From contig ML058553.1 of NCBI GenBank assembly GCA_003013855.2, positions 434,001 to 498,000 on the forward strand: a stretch of DNA of 64,000 nt. The letters are read 5' to 3'. Both the position numbers and the translations under genes were made by a program. Positions 35,271 to 48,080 of the stretch are shown in pieces. Positions within the stretch are counted from its first letter, which is position 1; every line of letters begins with the position of its first letter. The notes beneath the pieces were generated by a model, which ran no database searches, had not been told where the DNA came from, and saw only the letters and a program-made list of their open reading frames with translations. Source of the stretch: Liriodendron chinense. Its lineage: Eukaryota; Streptophyta; Magnoliopsida; Magnoliales; Magnoliaceae.

Positions 35271-37923
35271 CTGGGGACCATGGACTTATAATAGACTATC
35301 AGGGTGCAAGAGCTTTACAACTCTCAGGTGGTAAGGTGAGACTCATGGCTAATTTCGGTTTTATAGAAGTGGGTCCCATTATTCAGTGATCCAAACCGTT
35401 GATATTAACGTCCATGCTGCGAATTTCAATGCCTCAAAATCCTCTAATGGAAAAAAAATTCTAAATCTTTCAACAGGTGGCCCACAACGGAAAGGTAAAG
35501 AAGAAAATACAGCAATGGTTTCCCAATGTATTTGTGTCTAGGATCTTTGAATCTGAGGATCTTTCGTGCATGGGCCATCCTCGATATGGCCCACCAAACC
35601 AATGTTTCAGATCGTTCAACCATGGGCCCCACTTGTACAAATTGAAAGCTCGTACGTATTATATAGAATGTACGTCGACTGATCACTTTGCTCTGCCCGG
35701 TAAAATGTAGTGATGTAGATGTGGGGCCACTTTTCGATGATCTAAATCGTTTGGACAATGAGCCGAGCTCCATGGTCAACGGGAGACCGCAGAAACATCT
35801 CCCATCAAATGATCCAGACCGTCTGATTGAGCATTTGTAATATGTGGACTGATGCCGATATCTTCGTTTTTGCACCAGCCCATGGCATGAGGGGCCCACA
35901 GATCAGTGGATCCGGTGGGAGGGAATTAGGTGAGACACCAGATCCACCGAGATGGTTGGACGGTGTGGATTTAAGGTACATACATTACTGTGAGCCCCAC
36001 AGTCATGAGTCCCACCCACCTCGGTGGTGGATAGGGGGTCTCACCTAATCCCCTCTCGGATCAGGCTACAAAAAGGTGGGACCCACCCGTAGTTTGCTGG
36101 ACCTGGTCGGCAAATCAGTTTGACCCGGCGGGCTCATGGACATCCAAGTGTGGCTCAAGAGCAAACCAAAGCAGGTCCATTCCCAGCCTGGGCAAACCTG
36201 AATCTGTCTCGAGTCCAGGCTGGGCCCACCATCTGAACCATAGCTTAAGAACATGGAAGCTCAACTTGAATCGAAACCGAGTTGATTCTGAGTCAACTCG
36301 AAAACTCCAGTTTTTCTGGGTTTCTTCAGTCGCACTTCATGTTTAAAATGGTATAAACAACATACAAATAGAGTCTGGTCGATTTGTTTCCCGAGTAGTC
36401 TAGTTTCTCTTGTTTTGGCTGAGTCATGACCAGATAGCACTTCACTGAGTCTCAGTAAAATCTGGTCGATTCAAGTTGACTCAGGTGAATCTAGTCAGGG
36501 TTTTTATCTTCAAGTTTTAAAACTATGATCCAACCCCGGCTGTGGAACCAGACTGGACGATGTCATCCGGCCCATTTGCCACTCTAGCCGGGCCGTTCGG
36601 CTCCGAGCATCATATAAAACCACATTTGAATTGGGTTGCGAAATGAACGGTTTGGATTTTGATTGATGTAGATGGATGATGAGAAAATCAAGCTGGTGAG
36701 GGGATTTTGGTAGGAGACATATGAAAGGGCAGAAGAGTGTCTGAAAACCAATTACTACGGCAGCAAATCAGTAACTGAAGCTCTTCGCCCACTCCTTCAG
36801 TTATCCAAATCACCCAGGATTGTGAATGTTTCATCTAGCTATGGGAGGCTCAAGGTAACAAACTCAGCATGAAATGTGTGGCCCACTTGCTTCTTATGGC
36901 ATGTGGGCATGAGATCTGGGCTATCTATCTAGTGGGCCGATCTGTGGATGTGTGCTGGCCCAGACATAGTCCCATTTGGCTATAAGGTTGGCTGTTGTTG
37001 TATGTGATAAATGGACGGTCCAAAGTGTCTGTTGCTCATCCGTGACTGATGTATCCACATGATATACACATTGTGGGCCCACCTGATGGAAAGAAGCAAG
37101 CGTTGATATGTGAGATGAGCATGGGCTGCTGACTAAGACTCAGTCAATTACGATCCGGCCCAACTGGCCGGACTGACATGGGTCATCCCTGACTCAGCCA
37201 AGTCCCAACTCGACTCAGGACCGGACGAGTTGGTGCAAGTCCTCGAATCTGGCTGGCCACAACAGGTCTCATGCAAAACCCCACCTGGAATTCCATACTC
37301 ATGTTTCTCACACGTTGTGTGGTACAGGTGATTGAGATGTAGGCCGTTCATCAGGTGGGCCTCAACATGTACGTGCCATGGCCGAAAAATAAGGCCTGCT
37401 CAGTCATACTATGTGTAAATTTTGGAATACCATCCTAAAATTGTGGCCCACCCAATGAACGGCCAAGATCTCAAACAAGGCCCCACCTTGTAACTCAAAA
37501 TTGCAAATTCGACATAATATAACATTTCCAACCCCACGGATTCAGCTCATCTCCAATGAAAGGTTTAAAGAGGAAGTGGGCCATGTTGATGGCCTAACTG
37601 AGGAGAGATTAGATGAATGGCTTAAATCATATCTGAAGGATTTCAAGGAGGAACGGTTGGATAAACATGGATGGCCCACCACAATATTAACACATAAAAT
37701 CTCCAAAGTTGCTTTCAATGCCTATACAAGGATTCTAGCTAAGAGATTTCCGACCTTTTGCATAAACAGTGTGCATCCTGGTACTGTGAAAACAGATATT
37801 AACTGCTTTTCGTGGACGTCAACAGCTGAAGAAGGTGCTCGTGGGTCTGTGATGTTGGCGTTGCTGCCTGATGGTGGGCCATCTGGCCACTTCTTCGATC
37901 AGATGGAGATGTCAACATATTGA

Positions 37924-38981
37924 TAGAAAATCGTTGGAAATTTTCAAGGGCTGTGATTGTTTCTCTCCTTTGTTTGTTCTGAGCATGTGTGCGCGTCATA
38001 ATTCAAAAACCCAAAAACTCAACTCGATTAGGTATGGAGCTGAGTTGGGTTGAATAGAAGACTCGACTTGACTCAATATTTAATAATTCATTTAATAAGT
38101 GTTTAGAGTAATAATATATATTTGAAATATTTATAAGTAAGAAAGATAGTGAAACTACTGTGTTGGTAGCGCCCAGTCGTCCAAGTTAATGAGTCAACTC
38201 GATGAGTTTTGCCAAGGCAGAACTGAACCTGGCTTGTCAACTGAGTTTCTAATTAGTGACTCAGCTCAAAATTTTGTTGAGTCAAGTTGGCTCAGTCAAG
38301 TTTCTGAGTCATGTTTAATCAATGAGTCTTGCCAAGTCAGGACGGAGCCTGGCTCGTCAATGAATTTCCTAGATGACTCGGCTGAGTTTTTTCCATACCA
38401 TTTTAATATGGGATCTAAGCAGATCCAAATTTCAGGTGGACCATACCACTGGAAACAGTGGTGATTGAGTGCGTCACCATTAAAATTTCCAAATGGCCCA
38501 TAGTATGGTTTTCGTAATGTTTAATTGCCATCCAAGCTGTTGATTTTATGAAGAAAATTTGGATGAAGGGAAATACAAAGATCAGCTTGATCCAAAACTT
38601 TGTTGGCCCATAAAAAGTTATTAATTGTCATTCATTACTGTTTCTAGTGGTATGATCCACCTGACATTTGGATCTTCCTAAGGTTTGTAGTCACCGTCTA
38701 AAATGAGATGGAAAAACAGATGGATGGCATGGATAGACATAAAATACATTATGGTGGGCCCCACATGGTTAGGGTAACACCCACTCACCTGCTACCTAGG
38801 TAAGAGCTAATCCGCTCTCGTAAAAGAGCGACCTAAATGAGCCAAAGTAGCACACGTGTGTGAGTGGAAAGCTGTTTATTAGGTGGTAGCACACGTGTGT
38901 GAGTGGAAAGCTGTTTATTAGGTGGGCCTTGAGGAAAACGTTCCATAATTCAATTTTTTTTGGGGGTTCTAATTGTCATGA
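37924..38981. other. 3' flank of SDR copy 3 with a truncated inverted-repeat element
   Basis: 37924-38390 is the GAGTC-rich flank shared with copy 4. 38391-38815 is a left-truncated member of the long-inverted-repeat family, ending AGCTAATCCGCTCTCG. The same flank plus element recurs at 43921-44800, so they were duplicated together. Confidence 0.65.
38847..38924. repeat. 39-bp perfect tandem duplication
   Basis: The unit GTAGCACACGTGTGTGAGTG plus 19 further bases occurs twice head to tail without a mismatch, so it is a recent slip or duplication. It doubles an ACACGTGTGTG box. Confidence 0.9.
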
Positions 38982-39572
38982 TCTAGTACCCCAGTGCAGC
39001 CTGACTGTGGTCCGAGCGTGGGTTGTCATCCGGGTCATTGATGTGGGATTGATTGGGCTTCGAAAATAGCGCTTCAGTTGGTAGGGCCTGGGTAAGGTTA
39101 GTCCCACATTGGATGGATGAGCGCCCAGAGTCCTGACTATAAGTGTGACTCTTCCCTAACCAACAAGAGGCCTTTTGGGGAAAACTCCGAGACCAAAGTC
39201 GTGAGCCCTCGGGCAAAGCGGACAATATCTTGCTGGTTAAGGCAAACTGTTACAATTGATATCAGAGCCGAGGGCCGCTCTGCCCTGAGGGTGGGGGATT
39301 CTAGCACCTCAGTGCAGCCTGACTGTGGTCCGAGCCTGCGTTATCATCTGGGTCCTTGATGTCGGATCAATCGGGCTTCGAAAATAGCGCTCCAATTGGT
39401 AGGGCCTGGGTAAGGTTAGTCCTACATCGAATGGATGAGTGCCCAGAGTCCTACCTATAAATGTGACTCTTCCTTAACTAACAAGAGGCCTCTTAGAGGA
39501 AACCCCGAGACCAAAGCCATGAGCCCTCGGGCAAAGCGAACAATATCTTGCTGGTTAAGGAGGGTTGTTACA
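38982..39572 (+). mobile_element. TRIM retrotransposon (591 bp), older copy
   Basis: Two direct repeats of 273 bp (38982-39254 and 39300-39572) begin TCTAG and end GTTACA. Between them lie a primer-binding-like site TTGATATCAGAGCC (initiator Met tRNA type) and a polypurine tract GAGGGTGGGGGAT. The target duplication is CATGA (38977-38981 and 39573-39577). It cannot encode proteins. It is the same family as 52660-53242 but the LTRs differ at many more positions. Confidence 0.87.
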
Positions 39573-42162
39573 CATGAGAGTCACACATATATATTAAATG
39601 TGGACTACTGCCTTTTGTTTTTTAACGCATAATATTAGATGGGATTAGGTGGGATGGAATTGCATTTGAGGAGGATGGGAGGGATGGGATTGCATTTGAT
39701 CCCAAGCAAGATTTATGTGGGATTTCGGTGGATTTTGAAATCCACTACACATGTGGGCCGCACATTGATGTATGTATTTTATCCATTCTGTCCATGCCTA
39801 TACTCCCTTTACACATGACACTATGATTATATACATGTACAAGTGACTAGCATCTGTTTTTACGGCTCATTTTATGCCATGGTCCTGAAAATTAATGAAA
39901 CAAATCTAAATCTCAAGTAGAAGAAACAACAAGGATTGAATGCCTATTATGAAAATCTTTTTGTGGGCCACAAAAGTTTTGGATCATTCCCTTCACACTG
40001 GTCTTTGTGACCCTATGGACAAGCTGGGTGGCAAATAAACATTACATTGGGCCTTGTTAAGTTTTTAATGGCGAGCATTCAATGACCACTATTTCCTGTG
40101 GTGTGATCTACTTGAGATTTGGATCTGCATAATTTTTGGGACCATGGCTTAAAATAAGCTGTAAAAACTGATGAATAATTACATCAAGTGGGCTCCATTG
40201 TCAGGGCAGCTTACACTAACGTGTTAATGAGGTAACACCCTTAATTACCACTTATTTTTGCAGACCTAGATCAGCGCATAATACACAACACCAAGGTTGA
40301 AGCCCATGCCAATGTGGCAAAGTTAAGTATCCATTTTGTCAAATCATTTGAGGGTATGAGCTCAAAATTGAGATGGATCCAAAGCTCAAGCGGACTGCAC
40401 CGCAGAAAACAATGAGGATTGTACACCACCATTGAAAACTTCCGGAGGGCTACAAAGTTTTGAATCAAGGTGGTAGTTGTGTTTTCCCTTCATCCAATCC
40501 AGGTCTGTGTGACCTTGTGAATAGGTTGGATGGAAAATAAATATCATGGTGGACCCTAGGAAGGTTTCAATGGTGGACATCATTGTCCCACCGCTTTTTA
40601 TGGTGTGGTCCACTTGAATTTTGGATCTACACCATTTTTAAGGTCATGCCCTATGATGATTCAGAAAATTAGATGGACAGTGTGGATATAACAAATACAT
40701 CATAGTGGGGCCCATGGTACTTTGCTACATCAAAATGGAGAAGGTTCTTCAGGGATTACATTTGGAAGGGAAAAAGATAACGTTTTAAAAAAATAAAAAA
40801 TAAAAATAAAATTAACCCAAATCCACTTACTGCATTCGGCATATACACCACCCTTGAATTTATTTCATGATTAATTTTAATTAATAATTATTTTTAAGTG
40901 AGTTAAACGAACACTCAAATAACATATTAAGTGGCCCAGATCTGTTTTTAAGATTTCAGTCACGTACATTAAGTGGTATACAAACAGCCCCTCCATCTAG
41001 TTAGTCCTTCTGTGGATTACAAAGAGCCAAACATGCTTGTGCAAACAGGAAGGCATACTACACAGAGATCTGCTGCCAGAGAGTCCAGTAATGGTAAAGG
41101 TATGTGGTTTAAGGTAAGATCAGATGAACCATCACGATCCACCGCATGTGTACTTAAAATCCCGCCAAATCCTATTAAATGCATGTTAAATCCCCGCCAA
41201 AAGAACTTGAAAAGTAGTCTAGACGTGAATATCTAAGTACTTTTTAAGTTGCATGGATCGTTTCACACTGCTTTTGGGAAGAACCCTGGGACACAGCTCA
41301 CCATGAGCAAACTGTGGGGCCATAGTGACGTATGTGTTTTATCGTTTATCTGTTTTTCCTGGTACGAGCAAACTGTAAATGTATTTGTACTTTTTATTTT
41401 TCCTTTCTTAAACTTATAGATGACGTCAGCTGATATGACGGGGATGACTAAGAAGCGGCATTCTATCGAAGACAATGATGATTGAATGCCCACCATTAAA
41501 AGCTTCTTAGGAACCATCCGAATATTTATTTTTCATTCAACCTGTTGATAAGGTGACAAAGACCCAGAAGATGAAAGGATAACACAAATATCAGCTTGAT
41601 CTGTGGGCCTCTGAAAGTTTTTAATGGTCAATCCCCATTTTTCCTATGCTGCGTTTAGGGCTCATACCCTAAAATAATACAGAGAAACGGGTGTACGGTG
41701 CGGATGCAATATACACACATCATGAGGTGGTGCACGTGATGGACGGATTAGAAGTCATGCACACATCCAAGGTCGGCTCCAACGGTGTACGTCATGAAGC
41801 TTTGTGGTGGATCGAGCCTCATAAACGGCTGATCATATTCAACATGAAGAGAGATGACAAGACCGGTCATTCAACATTGGGGCCCACTGCATCTAGTAGT
41901 TCCTATAACTGACGGTGGACCTCCGATACTGTGGGCTGACATGGACGGTGGATCACAATTTGGCTTCCATTGCTGATCACCAAACTGGTCAATAGAAAGC
42001 TTTGTCCAACTTAAAAAAATCAAGAGATTTTTAAATTGCTGTGATAACGTCAGCCAACTAGTGGGACTTAACATGATGGCTCTGCAAAATTGTGTAATGA
42101 TTGGGTAAAACTAGATTGACTTTATTCACACCGACATAAGTTATATTCTTGGATCCGGAATT
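39573..42162. other. Repeat-derived intergenic DNA with two or more inverted-repeat-family copies
   Basis: Decayed family members are legible at about 39755-40215 and 40256-40722, each with a GTTTTGGATCA centre and GGTGTGATC or GGTGTGGTC boxes. A more broken one lies at about 41270-41720. No gene is supported; the ORFs at 40973-41236 and 41691-41912 match nothing I recognise. Confidence 0.55.
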
Positions 42163-42680
42163 CGAGAGCGGATTGCCTGTTACCCCGGTCACAGAGATAT
42201 CTCTGTAGCCGGGGCTGTGCAGGATCAAAGGGATGTCTGTTACAAATTCACTTCGTCCATCTGCATTGGAACACCAGGTTAAGACAGGATTCTAAAAATA
42301 ATCTAGATCCAAAACTCAGGTGGGCCATACCACAAGAAACAGTGGTATTGGATACTTAACGGTGATAAAGTTTGGCATGAGGATGATATTTTTTCTTACA
42401 ATATATCTGAGTGTTAATAATTCTGTGAACGGTTTGGATGGCATATGAACATCATGGTCAGCTCCAGAAAGGTTTCAATGGTGTACGTTAGTGTTCCCAC
42501 TGTTTTGTTGGTGTGGCCTACCTGTGTTTTGAATATTCCTTATTTTTAATTTCCTGTTCTAATTTTGTCTTTAAGAAAAGATGGACATAGTGGATTTATC
42601 ACAAACATCCCTGTGGACCCTATGCAGCCCTCGGCTACAGAGATATCTCTGTGACCGGGGTCACAGGCAGTCCGCTCTCG
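42163..42680. mobile_element. Long-inverted-repeat element with CGAGAGCGGATTGCCTG ends
   Basis: The left end is CGAGAGCGGATTGCCTGT then TACCCCGGTCACAGAGATAT. The right end is CCGGGGTCACAGGCAGTC then CGCTCTCG. Each arm also contains its own small palindrome, ACAGAGATATCTCTGT. The interior has the family core with GGTGGGCCATACCACAAGAA and its complement. No clear target duplication is seen. Confidence 0.8.
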
Positions 42681-42686
42681 CGTAAC

Positions 42687-42786
42687 TCATGGTCTTGACA
42701 GCCGCGTCCTGTGGGAATCATCGTCTTAAAAAACGGAGTTCATGGTCTTGACATCCATGTCCCGTGGGAATCATCGTCTTATAAAA
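42687..42786. repeat. Two-copy tandem repeat, about 50 bp
   Basis: CTCATGGTCTTGACAGCC and TTCATGGTCTTGACATCC each lead into GTGGGAATCATCGTCTTA. Confidence 0.75.
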
Positions 42787-43432
42787 TAGGAAGGTTGTAC
42801 GGTAATAGACTCGTCAAAGTAAAAGTACGGCGCAAATTTCGCAAGTGGTGGTGCACATAAAAATATATACATCACTAATGGAGCCACAAAGCTTTGACAC
42901 CAGCTAGCTGGCTGCGAGCAAATTAGGTGGGACCTTGGACTCACCCAAGATGGTGCGGCCTTTACCATGGGTCCCACCTTCATGTATGTATAATGTATAT
43001 ATGTTGTCCATCCATTTTTTCAAATGTTTTAGGGCATTATCCAAAATATTCAATTATCAGGTGAACTATATCTTAAGAAAGAAGAAAGATGGGGCCCACC
43101 GTGATGTATGTGTCTTATCCACACCATCCATCTGTTTTATCAGCTCCTTCTACTATAGGAGCCCAAAGTTGAAGTATATCCAATGCTCAAGTGGACAACA
43201 CCATAGGAAATAGTGATGATAATGAAGTCTACCATTAAAACATTTCTAGGGCCAGCATTGGTTTATTTGTAATCAACATGTCCATAAGGTCACATAGACA
43301 TGGGCGACGGGAATGTACAAATATTAGCGTGATCCAAAATGCTATTGCCTTAAAATTAAGGTTTTCAGCTATGCATTTGAGCTTTGGACAGTGTTTACTC
43401 AGTACCCGACAGCTATTTTGAGTTGCTAATTA

Positions 43433-43596
43433 GCGGGCGCGGATTTCCTGTGAAAGCCTTGCACGCACAGGAAGTTCCTGTGCTGGGAACCAAGGTGGGG
43501 CCAAAGTGATGTTTTTTGATAAATCCACCCTGTCTATCTGTGTTGGGAGCTCATTTTAGGACATGAGAACAAAAATGAACCAAATCAAAGACTCAA
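43433..43596. mobile_element. Left part of a MULE-like inverted-repeat element, truncated at SDR copy 4
   Basis: It starts GGGCGCGGATTTCCTG, as in the complete element at 50517-51044, and runs through AAAAATGAACC. At ACTCAA it switches without a gap to SDR exon 5. The right end is absent. Confidence 0.7.
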
Positions 43597-43920
43597 GAAA
43601 GGTTTAAAGAGGAAGTGGAAGATCATATCTGAAGGATTTCAAGGAGGAACGGTTGGATAAACATGGATGGCTCACCACAATAACAACATATAAAATCTCC
43701 AAAGCTGCTCTCAATGCCTATACAAGGATTCTAGCTAAGAGATTTCCCACCTTCTGCATAAACAGTGTGCATCCTGGTACCGTGAAAACAGATATTAACT
43801 GCTTTTCATGGACGTCAACCCGTTGAAGAAGGTGCTCGTGGGCCTGTGATGTTGGCGTTGCTGCCTGATGGTGGGCCATCTGGCCACTTCTTCGATCAGA
43901 TGGAGATGTCAACATATTGA
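43597..43920 (+). pseudogene. SDR copy 4: exon 5 fragment
   Basis: It is homologous to exon 5 from GAAAGGTTTAAAGAGGAAGT to TGA at 43918-43920. About 45 nt after GAGGAAGTGG are deleted, and an extra base near 43818 (GTCAACCCGTTGAAG) shifts the frame. Flanking 3' DNA matches copy 3, its probable source. No splice acceptor or upstream exon is present. Confidence 0.85.
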
Positions 43921-45288
43921 TAGAAAATTGTTGGAAATTTTCAAGGGCTGTGATTGTTTCTCTCCTTTGTTTGTCCTGAGCATGTGTGCGCGTCGTAATT
44001 CAAAAACCCAAAAACTCAACTTGATTCGGTATGGAGCTGAGTTGGGTTGAATCGAAGACTCGACTTGACTCAATATTTAATAATTCATTTAATAAGTGTT
44101 TAGAGTAATAATATATATTTGAAATATTTATGACTAAGAAAGATAGTCAAACTACTGTGTTGGTAGCGCCCAGTCGTCCAAGTTAATGAGCCAACTCGAT
44201 GAGTTTTGCCCATGCAGAACTGAACCTGGCTTGTCAACTGGGTTTCTAATTAGTGACTCAGCTCAAAATTTTGTTGAGTCAAGTTGGCTCAGTTGAGTTT
44301 TGAGTCATGTTGAATCAATGAGTCTTGTCAGGACCGAGCCTGGCTCGTCAATGAGTTTCTTAGATGACTCGGCTGAGTTTTTCCATACCATTTTAATATG
44401 GGATCTAAGCAGATCCAAATTTCAGGTGGACCATGCCACTGGAAACAGTGGTGATTGAGTGCGTCACCATTAAAATTTCCAAAGGGTCCATAGTATGGTT
44501 TTCGTAATGTTTAATTGCCATCCAAGCTGTTGATTTTATGACGATTATCTAGATGAAGGGAAAATACAAAGATCAGCTTGGTACAAAACTTTGTTGGCCC
44601 ATAAAAAGTTATTAATTGTCATTCATCACTGTTTCTAGTGGTATGGTCCACCTGACATTTGGATCTTCCTAAGGTTTGGAGTCACCATCTAAATTGAGAT
44701 GGGAAAACAGATGGACGGCATGGATATACATAAAATACATTATGGTGGGCCCCACACAGTTAGGGTAACACCCACTCACCTGTTACCTAGGTAACAGCAT
44801 GTTACTTTAATCCTCCAAATCGGTGGGCGCGGATTTCCTGCTGGGAACCAAGGTGGGGCCCACAGTTATCTTTTTGATGAATCCACCCCGTTCATCCGTT
44901 TTGGGAGATCATTTTAGGACATGAAAACAAAAATGAACCGGATCCAAGACTCAACAGTAAGGGTCGCACCATACCTCTTGGGAGAGGCTGGGTCTCACCT
45001 AATCTGCTCTCGGCTCCTAAACTCTGTGGGACCTATTATTCGTTCCTGGGATCCAGGCAGACCGCAGACGTCTGTTTATGCGTGCACCCATGTTTCTTCC
45101 ATCCTCCAGTAGTTTTGGTTGTCCCAAGTTATTCTTACAATAACTTTTGACTTTTAATGTCACTTACTCTATTTTTGTGCACAATAATATTTTAATGTGT
45201 GGGTTGGGCGCATGAGATAAAGGGGTCACATCAAGTAAATACATGTGATGTCATTCCGTGGACTAAAGTTAAGCTTTGTTCACATGGA

Positions 45289-45904
45289 CGCGGATTGGCT
45301 GGTGCACCCTACACCAGCGAGGTTGCTGGTGTAGTGATGTCATCAAGTTCTGTGGGTCCCATCATGAGGTACTTGTTATATTCAAACCGTCCGTCCATGG
45401 TTTGGGATCATTTTAAGGCTTGAACCAAAAAATAAGAAAGATCCAAGCTTCCAGTGGACCACACTGCAGAAAGCAGTGGAATATTGAACGTATACCATTG
45501 AAACCTTCTTGGAGGTCCCAGAAGTTTTGGATCAGTCTGATATTTAATTTTACCCTTCATCCAGGTCTGTGTGACCTTATGAACAGTTTGGATGACAAAT
45601 AAACATCATTTTGGACCCTGGGTATGTTTTAACGGTGAGAATCATTGTCCCCATTGCCTATAGTGGTGTGGTCCACTTGAGTTTTGGATATGACTCATTT
45701 TATGTATCATGCACTAAAATGACCTCATCAAATGGATGGACGGCTTGGATATACGAAATACATCATTGTTGGGTCCACAAAGCCTTACTCTTATTTCAAC
45801 CGTGAGTACAAGCACGGTGCTCGGGGACTGCGCACTCGCTCTGCGTCCGCCACGTCCCTACAGCAGCAACGAAGCTGGTGTAGGGTGCACCAGCTAATCC
45901 GCTT
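45289..45904. mobile_element. Long-inverted-repeat element with GCGGATTGGCTGGTGCACCC ends
   Basis: The left arm GCGGATTGGCTGGTGCACCC then TACACCAGC is the complement of the right arm GCTGGTGTAGGGTGCACCAG then CTAATCCGC. The interior carries the family core (GGACCACACTGCAGAAAGCA versus GTGGTGTGGTCCACTTGAG). A fragment of the same end type is at 49453-49560. Confidence 0.78.
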
Positions 45905-46547
45905 CCGGCATACTCACAACAAGCTACCGATGAGCGGCCAGCATCCCTCGTACATTTTCTGTATTGTCAATAATCCTGCTAAGCCCACCGTCAATCCCCA
46001 CGGGCGCCAAAGGGGCCCACCGTGAATCCGTGATGCATGTCTTATCTATCCACACCTGGATTCCTTTCTGGTACATTGCAATCGTACGGGGATTTGCTAA
46101 CTTTATGGGGCCCACTGTGATGTATGTGTCTTATCCACACCATCCATCTGTTTTATCAGCTCCTTTTACTATAGGAGCCCAAAATTGAAGCATATCCAAT
46201 GCTCAATTGGACAACACCATCGGAAAGAGTGATGATAATGAAGTCTACTATTGAAACCTTTCTAGGGCTGCAGTGGTTTATTTGTAACCAACGTGTCCAT
46301 AAGGTCACATAAACCAGGATGAAGGGAGAGGAATGTACAAATATTAGCTTGATCCAAAACTTATGTGGCCTTAAAATTAAGGTTTTCAACCATACATTTG
46401 AGCTTTGGACATGCTTCGCTTTTTGCCCGAGAACATACAACGAATACATCACAGTGGGCCCCACAGAGTTTACTCGGTACCCTACAGCTATGTTAAGTTA
46501 CTAATTAGCACGCAATCTGAGCTGATCGTACTCAACCCGTGCAAGTT

Positions 46548-46617
46548 TTGAAAATCTGTGGGGCCCACTCAGACCATGAGTGTTGAAAATCTGTGGGACC
46601 CACTCAGACTATGAGTG
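46548..46617. repeat. 35-bp tandem duplication
   Basis: TTGAAAATCTGTGGGGCCCA and TTGAAAATCTGTGGGACCCA each continue CTCAGAC.ATGAGTG. Confidence 0.85.
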
Positions 46618-47220
46618 TTACTTTGCGTGCGGATAGCGTTGGAGGCGCTTCATTTCTGTCGGCTCGCTTCTATTGGCATGAAGAAATATATGGAAATATG
46701 AGGTCCACTTCATGGTAAGATTCCCATGAGGGTCAGTGTGGATCCCACCGTGATCTATGTGGAACATCCACCCCATCAATCAGATGCACCCTTCTATGGT
46801 AGGCTATATATCTAAAAATGAAGCCAATCAATGACATAGGTGGACCACATCATAGACAGCAGTTGAAAGTAGATACCCACCCATTGAAACCTTCATGATC
46901 GATTATAGGGCGCACTGAAATGTGGATCAGAAATCCAGCCCATCCATTGTGTGTATCCCACTTGGATGAGGGTTACACCAAGCTTCAGTGTTATAAAAAA
47001 CTTAGGTGGGCCCCACAATATGTTTTAGGCACAATTTCACATGACTTTTTATGGTATGGCCCGCTTGAGTTCCGAATACAGCCGATCTTTAGGACATCTC
47101 ATACCCTAGAGGGGACCCACCAAATGCAAGGTGTGGATGTCTGACATAGATAATGGTGGGGCCCACATAGATTGATCTCATGGAAGCTTTCAACACAGCT
47201 TATCCACACTCGGCAAGAAG

Positions 47221-47803
47221 TAGGGCTCTCAATGGAGCGGGTCAGATCCGAGATCCGATTCGCTCCGAATCCATATAATGCGGATTTGGATCTTAAAATA
47301 GGTCCGATTAGTTAAATGAACCAGATTTGGATCTTAAAATAAGTCCGATTAGTTAAATGGAGCGGACATGGATTCACAGGAACATATCCGAGTTTGATCC
47401 GAATCCGATTAAGATCCGGCTCATTGTCACCTTACTGTATATGTTATATTCATGTTGGCCATCCGTTTTACAAATTATTTTAGAACATGTTGACCATGCC
47501 ATAGTAAATAGTGGGATTTGCATCATTTTTCTACTAAATTAAATATATTATATTATATATTTTATACCATATATTTTTTAAGATTTGTAATGGGGTGGAT
47601 TCGGACCTAGCCCCACCCAAATCCGATGGTTATATGGATTTTGGATCAGAAATGGATCTAACAATTTATAAATGGATCGGATATGGATATCACCTTTTAG
47701 ATCCGAGTTAGATCCGAATCTGATCCGAATCCGTCTACAGATATACGGACTTGGAGCCGGATCCAAGTAGATCCGATCCAGATCCGACCCATTGAGAGCC
47801 CTA
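47221..47803. mobile_element. Non-autonomous hAT element (583 bp)
   Basis: It starts TAGGGCTCTCAATGG and ends CCATTGAGAGCCCTA, a perfect 15-bp inverted repeat. The target duplication GCAAGAAG is exact (47213-47220 and 47804-47811). The interior is dense in GATCCGA words and has a short tandem duplication around GGATCTTAAAATA (about 47285-47365). Confidence 0.93.
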
Positions 47804-47996
47804 GCAAGAAGACATTCGATACGAAGCTTTGGAAGTGGGCTTTCGTTCATTTTCCATGCGCGCGTATGCATGAGGCAATTACTTTGGTCGCTTTCATGCA
47901 CGTCAGCTCCCTTTCTTTATCGTCCAGTTTTTCATGCAAGTGATTCACGTAGGGTTGAGAGAAGCTTCAGCCTCACGCAGACATCTTCTACATAAA

Positions 47997-48015
47997 CCCC
48001 CCCCCCCCCCCCCCC
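47997..48015. repeat. Poly-C run (19 nt) before the B3 gene
   Basis: This is an uninterrupted C tract about 65 bp upstream of the B3 start codon, in the likely 5' leader or promoter. Confidence 0.95.
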
Positions 48016-48080
48016 ATAAGCTAGTGGAAAGCCAAACCCAAAACAGCTGAAAGGAGCTAGTTACCAATTTCTACTTCAAA

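Larger units (their letters stand above)
43921..47220. other. 3' flank of copy 4 and transposon-derived DNA
   Basis: It contains the duplicated flank (to about 44800), a second truncated GGGCGCGGATTTCCTG left end (44826-45005), the full element 45289-45904, a segment at 46109-46505 closely related to 43092-43432, a tandem repeat (46548-46617) and a decayed family copy (about 46680-47165). No gene is supported. Confidence 0.55.

Noticed and set aside
40973..41236. 87-codon + strand frame
   Set aside because: No domain, no codon-use signal and no neighbouring exon; cannot be supported as a gene.
43433..44960. Pack-MULE capture of SDR exon 5
   Set aside because: The two GGGCGCGGATTTCCTG ends point the same way, there is no inverted right end, and no 9-bp duplication flanks the block. 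Segmental duplication fits better.
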